Part shown: positions 1 through 8,500 of the stretch, piece after piece | Numbering within the stretch: the first letter of the stretch is position 1 | How the letters are laid out: each line of letters begins with the position of its first letter | Assembly (NCBI GenBank): GCA_016926765.1 | Contig: JAFGNY010000177.1 | Span: 1-13,604 of the forward strand | DNA: 13,604 nucleotides | Source: Bacteroidales bacterium | GTDB taxonomy: Bacteria > Bacteroidota > Bacteroidia > Bacteroidales > FEN-979 | Direction: 5' to 3' | Program-made: the position numbers and the translations under genes | Notes under the pieces: model-generated | Told to the model about the DNA's origin: nothing | The model's input: only the letters and a program-made list of their open reading frames with translations | Database searches by the model: none

Positions 1-488
1 CAACAGCAACCGACGGGGACCTACCCCCTGTTATGGCCAAAGTAAATAAATATGGGGTGCAACAAAATATTCTGATTCTACAGGGGATTATTGTGACCAT
101 CATTTCATTTGTCTATTTAATCATGCCCGATGTGAGCAGCGCCTATTTTATTCTGTCAATCCTTACCATTTCTCCTTACCTGATCATGTATGTATTGCTT
201 TATCTGTCGTTCATTAAGTTACGGTATACTCAGCCTGATGTCAAGAGAGCATATAAACTCCCGGGAGGAAAAACCGGAATGTGGATCATTTCCGGATTTG
301 GATTGCTTGCCGTTATTTTTGCATTTTTTATCGGATTCTTTCCTCCCGCGCAACTTGCCGTCGGAAGTCCCACCTTTTACGTGTGGTTTTTAATTGGCGG
401 GGTTTCCCTGTTTGTTATTATCCCCATAATCATCGGATACCTGAAAAAACCAGAATGGAAAACCAAATCAGATTCAGAAACAAATTAA
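1..488 (+). CDS. gadC: Glutamate/GABA antiporter (GadC-like APC permease), C-terminal part, 5' end outside window
   Basis: Only the last 161 residues are visible. The reading frame is open from base 3, upstream of the first ATG at 33, with typical permease residues (ATDGDLPPV) before it, so the gene starts outside the window. The fragment has about five hydrophobic membrane segments and the loop RAYKLPGGKTG, which resembles the RTFNIPGGK loop of E. coli GadC. The family is the APC superfamily; GadC exchanges external glutamate for internal GABA across the inner membrane. The next gene, 11 nt downstream, is glutamate decarboxylase, which supports this substrate over a generic amino acid permease. 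The tail after the last membrane helix is only about 15 residues (KKPEWKTKSDSETN), without room for the roughly 35-residue C-plug that closes E. coli GadC at neutral pH. Antiporter assignment is strong; exact substrate specificity is inferred from context. Confidence 0.88.
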   Translation, partial: TATDGDLPPVMAKVNKYGVQQNILILQGIIVTIISFVYLIMPDVSSAYFILSILTISPYLIMYVLLYLSFIKLRYTQPDVKRAYKLPGGKTGMWIISGFGLLAVIFAFFIGFFPPAQLAVGSPTFYVWFLIGGVSLFVIIPIIIGYLKKPEWKTKSDSETN

Positions 489-499
489 ACCCCACGATC

Positions 500-1891
500 A
501 TGACATACAAAAAAATCAATTTACAAAACCTGGATTATAATGAACAGCTTCTTGTTCCGGCATATGGTCAAAGAACCATGGACTCCGATATTCCCAAATA
601 TGAAATTCCTAAGAACGGTTTGCCTTCCCGAACAGCCTATGATGTGATAAAAGATGAATTAATGCTTGACGGAAATTCACGGATGAACCTGGCTACCTTT
701 GTAAGTACCTGGATGGAACCTGAAGCCAGACAACTCATGGCAGAAACCTTCGATAAAAACATGATTGATAAGGATGAATATCCTCAAACCGCGGAAATTG
801 AAATGCGGTGCGTCAATATTCTTTCCAGGTTGTGGAATTCTCCGGATCACGAAGAGGCAACTGGTTGTTCTACAATAGGTTCCAGTGAGGCAGCCATGCT
901 TGGAGGATTGGCTTTAAAATGGAAATGGCGCGAACGAATGAAAGCGAAAGGAAAACCTGCCGATAAACCCAACATTGTTATGGGGATCAATGTTCAGATC
1001 TGCTGGGAGAAATTTGCACGATATTGGGATGTCGAACCAAGACTGATCCCAATGGAAGGAACACGTTACAAAATCAATGCTGAAGAGGTTCTCAAACGGG
1101 TTGACGAAAATACAATTGGCGTGGTTGCTATTTTGGGTACCACATTTACAGGAGAATATGAGAATGTGAAAGAGATCAACGATGCGCTCGACAAACTAAA
1201 TGCAGATACAAATTGGGATATTCCCATCCATGTTGATGGGGCATCAGGAGGATTTATTGCCCCCTTTATCCAACCTGATCTCGAATGGGATTTCCGGTTA
1301 AAATGGGTAAAATCTATTAATTCTTCCGGACACAAATACGGGCTGGTATTTCCAGGCGTTGGCTGGGTGATATGGCGGGATAAGCGTGAACTACCCAAAG
1401 ATCTGATTTTTTATGTAAATTACCTGGGTGGGGAAATGCCAACTTTTGCCATCAATTTTTCAAGGCCGGGGAATCAGATTGTTGCCCAATACTATAATTT
1501 TCTGCGACTTGGTTTTGAAGGGTATAAACGGATACAACAAAATTCACAGGATATTGCCTTATACTTGTCGGATAAAATCGCCAAATTAGGACCTTTCGAA
1601 CTGGTCAGTAACGGAAGTGATATCCCGGTTTTTGCCTTTAAACTGAAAAATAAAGAGAATTTTACCCTGTACGACCTCACCGGGATGTTACGGCAAAGAG
1701 GCTGGCTGATTCCTGCCTATTCGATGCCGGAAAACCTCACTGATCTGGTGGTTGCCCGTATTGTCGTCAAGGAGGGATTTAGCAGGGATATGGCCAATCT
1801 GTTGCTGGATGATATGAAACGAACGCTTCAGCATTTTGCCAATCAGCCTGATCATGTTCCTATCGAAAAAGGGGGAAGCTTTCATCATTGA
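500..1891 (+). CDS. gadB: Glutamate decarboxylase (PLP-dependent)
   Basis: Converts L-glutamate to GABA and CO2, consuming one cytoplasmic proton; with the antiporter just upstream it forms the glutamate-dependent acid-resistance module. The 463-aa product matches the E. coli GadB length (466) and is collinear with it. Visible landmarks are LDGNSRMNLATF near residue 56, the phosphate-binding CSTIGSSEAAMLGG at 123-136, VQICW with the ring-stacking Gln at 166, HVDGASGGF with Asp246 for the PLP ring nitrogen, and SSGHKYG with the Schiff-base Lys279. The C-terminus SFHH places His463 opposite E. coli His465, which caps the aldimine at neutral pH, so pH-dependent autoinhibition may be kept. The ATG at 500 was chosen because residues encoded between 281 and 499 in the same frame overlap gadC and look non-coding. 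No clear Shine-Dalgarno sequence is visible, as is usual in Bacteroidota; the 11-nt gap suggests co-transcription with gadC. Confidence 0.95.
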   Translation: MTYKKINLQNLDYNEQLLVPAYGQRTMDSDIPKYEIPKNGLPSRTAYDVIKDELMLDGNSRMNLATFVSTWMEPEARQLMAETFDKNMIDKDEYPQTAEIEMRCVNILSRLWNSPDHEEATGCSTIGSSEAAMLGGLALKWKWRERMKAKGKPADKPNIVMGINVQICWEKFARYWDVEPRLIPMEGTRYKINAEEVLKRVDENTIGVVAILGTTFTGEYENVKEINDALDKLNADTNWDIPIHVDGASGGFIAPFIQPDLEWDFRLKWVKSINSSGHKYGLVFPGVGWVIWRDKRELPKDLIFYVNYLGGEMPTFAINFSRPGNQIVAQYYNFLRLGFEGYKRIQQNSQDIALYLSDKIAKLGPFELVSNGSDIPVFAFKLKNKENFTLYDLTGMLRQRGWLIPAYSMPENLTDLVVARIVVKEGFSRDMANLLLDDMKRTLQHFANQPDHVPIEKGGSFHH

Positions 1892-1910
1892 AAAAGAGAG
1901 ATCAGGATCA

Positions 1911-2024
1911 ATGGTGCAAAAATATCGGAAGGAACCAAACATTTCCAGTATATTTGTTGTTAGTTGTACTTTTTTATTATTTATCCTTGTAACTTTAGTT
2001 GTATTTGTTTATTTGAATCTATGA
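1911..2024 (+). CDS. Possible 37-aa single-pass membrane peptide upstream of the kinase genes
   Basis: A short frame starts at ATG 1911, 19 nt after the gadB stop, and ends with a TGA that overlaps the kinase start codon (ATGA at 2021-2024). The predicted peptide has a basic head (MVQKYRKEPN) and then about 25 hydrophobic residues to the C-terminus, as in small bitopic membrane proteins with the N-terminus inside. The overlap would allow translational coupling to the kinase. The counter-argument is that the leader is very T-rich, and T-rich DNA read in this phase yields hydrophobic residues automatically; promoter-like motifs lie in the same stretch. No family is recognised. I treat it as an open candidate, not an established gene. 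Confidence 0.28.
   Translation: MVQKYRKEPNISSIFVVSCTFLLFILVTLVVFVYLNL
1945..2015 (+). promoter_or_regulatory. T-rich leader with promoter-like motifs ahead of the kinase pair
   Basis: The 129-nt gap between gadB and the first kinase becomes strongly AT-rich from about 1945. TATATTTG at 1949-1956 matches the Bacteroidota -7 consensus TAnnTTTG exactly, and near matches occur at 1982-1989 (TATCCTTG) and 1990-1997 (TAACTTTA). TTG triplets at 1954-1966 are possible -33 elements for the later two, but none gives an ideal 19-21 nt spacing, and the exact match has no TTG at the right distance. No hairpin terminator for gadB is seen. A promoter here would give the kinases their own transcript; which box is used cannot be decided by eye. 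Confidence 0.28.
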
Positions 2025-5000
2025 AAAGTCCGGTAAAGATCCTGATCATCGACGATAACACTGACCTGATCACATTGATCAAAAAAATATTGACAGGGGA
2101 GTCGTATCAACTTGATGATGCCAACAACGGTGAAGAGGGACTAACTAAGGCAGCAATCATTCTACCTGATCTGATCCTCCTTGATGTTATGATGCCCGGA
2201 ATGAATGGATATGAGGTTTGCCAATGCCTCAAATCCAACCCGGTTACCCGCGATATCATGGTAATCATGATATCCGCAATCAAAAAAGGGCTCTCCGATC
2301 AGATGGATGGATTTGAATCCGGAGCCGATGGCTACATCGAACTTCCTGTATCAAACAGAGTATTGAAAAACAAGATCCATACTTACATACGGATCGTACA
2401 GGAGGAACAACAAACCGGAGTTGACCGGGAACTTTTTGAACACATCTTTGAATCGGTGAGCGATGGAATCGTTTATACCACACTTAAAGGGGAGATTGTG
2501 GCTGTAAACAAATCTATGGAACAGATGCTCGGTGTTCCGAAATCGCGCCTGCTTGGTGTCAACGGCATTACCCTGGCCCGTCAGTTACTTCCCAAAACCA
2601 TGATCCATAACGTTATTCCGTTACTTGCCCGGATCATCTCCGGAGAGAAGATATCCTCCTTCCGGGTCAACTACGGGGACAAAATACTGGAAATTACCCC
2701 AACTTATAACTTACAGAACCAGCGGATCACTGGCGTTGTCAGGGATATCACCGGAAGGCTGAAACAGGAAGAAACAATCCGGGAGAGTGAGGAGCGTCTT
2801 CGGTTAACATTAGATGCTATCTCAGATGGCGTATGGGATTGGCATATTCCTTCGGGGAAAGCGGTATTCAGTCCGGTTTACTATACCATGCTGGGATATG
2901 AACCATACGAATTTCCGGAAGAATATACCTCCTGGCGATCCCTGATGCATCCGGATGATCTTGAAAAAACAGAAACCTTCATTGAAGGCAAAATTGCCAG
3001 CGGCGAGGGATATGCCATTGAATTCAGGCTGAAAGAGAAATCGGGCCAATACCGTTGGATCCTGAGTCGGGGAAAGGTGGTTGAACGGGATAAATACGGA
3101 ACTCCGGTGCGTATGTTGGGGACCCATAGCGATATTTCGGAACGGAAATCAGGGGAAGAAAGGCTTCTTGAAAGTGAGGGGAAATACCGGAAGATCTTTG
3201 AGAACATCCAGGATGTGTTTTACCAGGTGGATGCGACCGGGATGATCACGGAAATCAGTCCCTCTATTTTCCGATATTCGGGTTTTACCAGGGATGAGCT
3301 GATCGGGAAACCGGTGGTGGAGGTCTATAAGGATCCTGAAGACCGCAAAGCCATGATGAAGCAATTAATGGAACGCGGTGAAGTGACCGATTACGATGTG
3401 GAACTCAAAACTAAAAGCGGAGAGGTGCGATGGGCCTCCCTGCATATTCACCTGCGACTTCATCCGGATGGTACCTCTGCCGGAATCGAAGGGTCGCTAA
3501 GGGATGTAACCCAACGTAAGGTTGCGGAGGAAGCTCTTAGAGAGAGTGAAGCAAAATTCAGGGGTTTGGCTGAATTTGCACCCTATGCTATCATGATCTA
3601 CCAGGATGACAAATGGGTATATATCAATCCTGCAGCGGAACAGATCAGCGGATATACGATCGGGGAACTATACGGTATGAACTTTTGGGATACGGCCGAT
3701 GAGGAATTCCGCGAACTGGTTAAGGAACGGGGGCAGCAACGGCTACACGGTGAAGATGTGATTCCCTCGTATGAACTCAGGATTGTGACCAAACAAGGGG
3801 AGAAACGATGGGTTTTTCTGAATGCAGTACATATCCGGTTTGATGGGAAGCCGGCCGGATTAATTTCTGTGATCGATATCACCGAACGCATGAGGAGTGA
3901 ACAGATCCAACGGATTCTTTATCAGATATCCGACGCAGTTACAGGTACGCCAGATGTGCAGGAGTTGATCCGGCTTATCAGAAAAGAGCTGGGAACGCTG
4001 ATGGATACCTCCAGCTTTTACATCGCGTTTTACGATCCTGAAACCGGACTTCTTTCCACACCTTATAATTTGGATGAGGTGGACAATATTGAAACCTGGC
4101 CGTCCGCCCGATCGCTAACCGGACTGGTCATCAAACGGAATGCACCTTTGTTGCTTACCCGGACTAAGATCCTGGATATGCATCAAGCAGGAGAGATAGA
4201 CCTGATTGGCTCCCTTTCCCAGTGCTGGCTGGGTGTTCCCCTGCATGAAGAGGGGACTGTGACCGGAGCGCTTGTAGTTAGAAGTTTCACCGATCCATGT
4301 GCCTATACACATCGTGATGTAGAGGTGCTGGAGTTTATCTCTGACCAGATCACCATATCCATCCGCCGGAAAAAAGCGGAGGAGGAGCTCCGGGCAGCGC
4401 TTGGAAAGGCCCGCGAATCGGAACAACTCAAATCGGTCTTTCTGGCCAACATGAGCCACGAGATCAGAACGCCGATGAACGGAATACTGGGTTTCACCGA
4501 ACTACTCACAGAACCCGGGCTGACCGGGGATGAACAACAGCAATACATCGAGATCATCCGGCGGAGTGGCAACCGGTTGCTGGACACTGTCAACGACCTG
4601 ATTGATATTTCGCGCATCGAAACCGGACAGATGCCGGTCATTCTGTCGGATGTTCCATTACAGATGCTGATGGATCACCAGATTGCCTTCTTTATGCCCC
4701 AGGCAAAACAAAAGGGCATCGCACTAACGCTGGTGACGAAACAGGAAGATTACCCGCTGCTCATCCGTACCGACAAGGGCAAGCTGAACTCCATTCTCAC
4801 CAACCTCATCAAAAACGCCATCAAATACACCGAAGAGGGAGAAATTTCACTTACATATCAGGTGAAAAACAGTTTTCTGGAGTGCCGTATTTCCGATACC
4901 GGCATCGGGATACCATCCCACCGGATGGAAGCCATTTTCAACCGGTTTGAGCAGGCCGATATTTCTGATACCCGGGCTTTTCAAGGGTCCGGACTGGGAT

Positions 5001-5530
5001 TGTCGATTGCCAGGGCCTATGCGGAGATGCTGGGTGGCGCCATCAAAGTGGAATCGGAAGAGGGGGTGGGATCGGTTTTTACGGTCAGGATCCCTATCAT
5101 ATTTCCCTTCCCGGATACCGGAGAAACTTCCCGGAAACCGGTTGAAGCTGAAAAAACCGGTACCGGAAAATGGAAGATCCTGATTGCCGAGGATGATGAA
5201 AACGGGTACCTTTTCCTGTCCAAAATCTTACAGGAGATAGCAGCTTCATGTTTTCAGGCTGTGACTGGTGAAGAGGCCGTGACCTTCTGCCAGAATCATC
5301 CCGATACCGATATAGTGCTGATGGACATCAAATTACCGGTTCTCGATGGCTATGAAGCCACGCGCAGAATCCGTGCTTTTAACCCTTCGGTGGTAATCAT
5401 TGCCCAAACGGCCTATGCATTGGCAGGTGACCGGGAGAAGGCGCTGGCAGCCGGATGTAACGACTATATTGCCAAACCTGTTGCGAAAGAAAATCTACTG
5501 AAGATTATCCGGACAACAATTAAAAAGTAA
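2021..5530 (+). CDS. Hybrid sensor histidine kinase/response regulator (REC-PAS4-GAF-HisKA-HATPase-REC), cytoplasmic
   Basis: An 1169-aa multidomain signalling kinase without signal peptide or membrane helix. Order by residue: receiver 5-125 (acidic pair Asp11/Asp12, acceptor Asp55, Ser85); PAS 137-246; PAS with MHPDD loop 255-376; PAS 386-500; PAS 511-624, each ending in the usual D(I/V)T or DIS motif; GAF about 630-785; HisKA with FLANMSHEIRTPMN and phospho-His813; HATPase with N-box Asn932, DTGIGIP 959-965 and GSGLGLS 989-995; C-terminal receiver 1052-1166 (Glu1057/Asp1058, acceptor Asp1102, Thr1130, Lys1152). It should autophosphorylate His813 and pass phosphate to Asp1102 and then to an unseen HPt or regulator. 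The N-terminal receiver lacks the conserved Lys (Leu108 in IELPV). Start at 2021 rather than in-frame ATG 1964, because the receiver begins directly with MKSPVKILIIDDN. Signal unknown. A second kinase follows after 20 nt, probably co-transcribed. Confidence 0.94.
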   Translation: MKSPVKILIIDDNTDLITLIKKILTGESYQLDDANNGEEGLTKAAIILPDLILLDVMMPGMNGYEVCQCLKSNPVTRDIMVIMISAIKKGLSDQMDGFESGADGYIELPVSNRVLKNKIHTYIRIVQEEQQTGVDRELFEHIFESVSDGIVYTTLKGEIVAVNKSMEQMLGVPKSRLLGVNGITLARQLLPKTMIHNVIPLLARIISGEKISSFRVNYGDKILEITPTYNLQNQRITGVVRDITGRLKQEETIRESEERLRLTLDAISDGVWDWHIPSGKAVFSPVYYTMLGYEPYEFPEEYTSWRSLMHPDDLEKTETFIEGKIASGEGYAIEFRLKEKSGQYRWILSRGKVVERDKYGTPVRMLGTHSDISERKSGEERLLESEGKYRKIFENIQDVFYQVDATGMITEISPSIFRYSGFTRDELIGKPVVEVYKDPEDRKAMMKQLMERGEVTDYDVELKTKSGEVRWASLHIHLRLHPDGTSAGIEGSLRDVTQRKVAEEALRESEAKFRGLAEFAPYAIMIYQDDKWVYINPAAEQISGYTIGELYGMNFWDTADEEFRELVKERGQQRLHGEDVIPSYELRIVTKQGEKRWVFLNAVHIRFDGKPAGLISVIDITERMRSEQIQRILYQISDAVTGTPDVQELIRLIRKELGTLMDTSSFYIAFYDPETGLLSTPYNLDEVDNIETWPSARSLTGLVIKRNAPLLLTRTKILDMHQAGEIDLIGSLSQCWLGVPLHEEGTVTGALVVRSFTDPCAYTHRDVEVLEFISDQITISIRRKKAEEELRAALGKARESEQLKSVFLANMSHEIRTPMNGILGFTELLTEPGLTGDEQQQYIEIIRRSGNRLLDTVNDLIDISRIETGQMPVILSDVPLQMLMDHQIAFFMPQAKQKGIALTLVTKQEDYPLLIRTDKGKLNSILTNLIKNAIKYTEEGEISLTYQVKNSFLECRISDTGIGIPSHRMEAIFNRFEQADISDTRAFQGSGLGLSIARAYAEMLGGAIKVESEEGVGSVFTVRIPIIFPFPDTGETSRKPVEAEKTGTGKWKILIAEDDENGYLFLSKILQEIAASCFQAVTGEEAVTFCQNHPDTDIVLMDIKLPVLDGYEATRRIRAFNPSVVIIAQTAYALAGDREKALAAGCNDYIAKPVAKENLLKIIRTTIKK

Positions 5531-5550
5531 TCCTTCATCACTTTTATTGT

Positions 5551-8500
5551 ATGCAGAACCATCACCTACACGAGAACCTGAAAAATTTTTTTGAGGCCGA
5601 TATCAATTTTCATTGGGTATTGGACAATGACGGAACTATCCTGGCTATAAATGAAACTGTTAAACAGCGTTTGGGATATACTGAAGAGGAACTAACCGGC
5701 AAATCGGTGTTGATGGTGCATCCCGCCGAACGACAGGAGGAAGCCGGACGGATTGTACAGGCCATGCTGGAAGGCAAAGAGCGGTTTTGTAAGGTTCCCA
5801 TCGTATCGAAACAAGGTGAGCACATCCCGGTAGAAACATATATAACCAGAGGCGTTTGGAATGGCGTTCCGGCTTTGTTCGGCATAAGCAAAGACATCAG
5901 CGAACTAAAGCTATCCCAGGAGAAATTTTTTAAAATATTCAATACCAGTCCGAACATCATTGGCCTGAGTGAACTGGAAACCGGGATTTACGTGGAGGTA
6001 AACCAGGCTTTTTACGATATCCTTGGTTTTACACCAGAGGAAGTCATCGGAAAACGGGCCCGCGACCTGGTCAGATTCGAGGATAAGTACCGGAACCCTA
6101 TTGCTATGAAACTCAAACGAGAGGGGTTTGTCAGGGAGGTGGAGGCGGTTATCTATTCCAAAGAGGGTCGCCCTGTTCCCGTTTTGCTTTCGGCCTCGGT
6201 GATTGAGATCTACAGGAAAAAGTATAACCTCACCATCGCTGTGGACATCACCTATCGCAAGCTGGCCGAGAATCTCCTGAAGGAGAGTCATGTTGGGTTG
6301 CTTGATCTGTTTGATACAATGGATGTTCCGGTATACATTGCCGATCCTTCCACCTATGATCTCATCTACATCAACCAGGCCCTTAAAAAGCATTTTGGAG
6401 AACCTGACGGAAAAAAATGTTTTCAATACCTGCAAAACCTGGGGAAGCCCTGTTCCTTTTGCACCAATCCGTTGATCCTCGGCGACCATTTCGGAAAAAC
6501 CTATTCGTGGGAATTTCAGAACAGGGCAACCGGCCGTTGGTATAAATGCCTTGATAAGGCGCTTCTTTGGCCCGATGGCCGGATTGTGCGGTATGAAATT
6601 GCCTTTGACATCACGGCACAGAAAGAGGCCGAGGAGGCGCTCCGGGAAAACATGGAAATTCTGAATGCAACACAGCGCCTGGCCAGGATCGGAGGTTGGG
6701 AATTTGATCTGGAAAAAAATACCATGACCTGGGCCGATGAAACATACCTGATCCATGGATTTCAACCCGGAGAGATCCCTGCGGGATCGGAAGAACATAT
6801 TCAACAGAGTCTGTCCTGTTATTTTCCGGCAGATCGCCAGGCAGTACTGGAAGCCTTCAACAAGTGTGTGGAACAGGGAAAATCCTATAACCTCGAGTTT
6901 CCGCTGAAGCGGGCCGATGGAAGAATTATTTGGGTTCAAACCATGGCAAATGCGGTCTTTGAGGAGGGCAGGATTGTCAAAGTGATCGGAAACCTCATCG
7001 ACATCACGGAACGGAAGCTGGCTCAGGACTGTTTGGTGGAAAGCGAGGAACGGTTGAGGCTTGCACATTTGGCGACCAATGATGTGGTATGGGATTGGGA
7101 TATCATTCAAGATACTCAGAAATGGAACGAAGCAGGAACACTTGTGTTTGGCTGGACGAAAATAGTCAGCGAACCCCAAACGGCGCAATGGTGGGTCGAC
7201 CGGGTGCATCCGGATGATCGTGAGCGGGTGGGTGAAGGTTTCTTTTCGGTAGTGAAGGATCCGGAGAAAACATACTGGCAGGACGAATATCGGTTTCTCA
7301 AGACTGACGGCACCTATGCCCAGGTGATAGACAGGGGGTATGTGCTCAGGGATCCTCAGGGAAAGGCTCTCCGGATGGTTGGCGCTATGCAGGATATCAC
7401 CAAGGAACGGAAATCGGTCGAGGAGTTGGAACGGGTTGGGGTTAAGATGAAACTTGCCGCCGAGTCAGCAGGTTTCGGAATCTGGGAGTGGAATGTGGAT
7501 TCAAACGAGCTTACCTGGGATGATTCAATGTTCTCGGTTTATGGAATAGAAAAGAATGAATTCACACATCATTTTGAAGCCTGGAGGTCAAGGGTTCATC
7601 CCGATGACCTGAAAGCAAGTATTGATGCCCTGAATAAGACTATTGCTTTAGGGATTGACTTTGATACCGAATTCAGGATAATCAGACCAGACGGGGAGAT
7701 TCGTTACATTAAAGCCAATGCGGTTGTGCAAAGGGATATGGCCGGCAGGGTTATCCGGCTGACCGGGATAAATTACGACTTAACCAGACTAAAACAGTCG
7801 GAAGAGATCCTGAAAGAGAGTAAGATGAAGCTTCAACTGGCCCTTGATGTGGCAAAAATGGGCTACTGGCGGTATGAGATTGCTACCGGCAGGGTTGAAT
7901 GGTCAAAAGGACACGATTTGCTCTTTGGGATTTCCATGGATGCGTTCAGAGGTAATCTGAATGCTGTACAGGAATGCGTTCATCCGGATGACCGTGCCCC
8001 TGGGGAGGCAAACCTGAGACGGACGATTGAGGAAAATATACCCTACAACAACACCTATCGCGTTGTACATCCTGACGGCACGGTCCGTTGGATGTTTTCA
8101 CACGGACATCTCTACAGGGAACGTTCGGATGATCCGGGTTTCATTTTCGGTATTACACAGGATATTACCGAACGCAAACATACAGAGGAACAATTACAGC
8201 AATTGTCCTCTCTTCGTCAGTTGCTGGTGGAATTGTCGACGAAATTCATTAACCTGCCTCTTGAGAAGGTAGAGGATGAACTAACAGCATCCCTGAAACA
8301 GACAGGTGAATTTGTTCAGGCAGACCGGTCCTATATTTTCGAATACAATTGGGAAAAGCAACTTTGTACGAATACCTATGAATGGTGTGCCGAAGGGATT
8401 GAACCGCAAATTCATAACCTGCAGCATCTACCGGTTGACCTGGCCCCCGAATGGATTGAGGCACACAGCCAGGGGAATACGCTGTACATACCGGTTGTTG

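Noticed and set aside
281..499. In-frame upstream extension of glutamate decarboxylase (73 extra residues from ATG 281)
   Set aside because: It overlaps the antiporter gene, its Cys/Arg-rich sequence looks like a wrong-frame translation, and starting at 500 gives the normal family length.
1964..2020. Upstream in-frame start of the first kinase (19 extra residues)
   Set aside because: The extra residues come from the T-rich leader, and the receiver domain begins naturally at the ATG at 2021.
5911..7209. Long minus-strand open frame (432 codons) inside the second kinase gene
   Set aside because: The plus-strand frame here encodes several well-formed PAS domains. The antisense product shows no recognisable domain and is explained by codon bias of the real gene.
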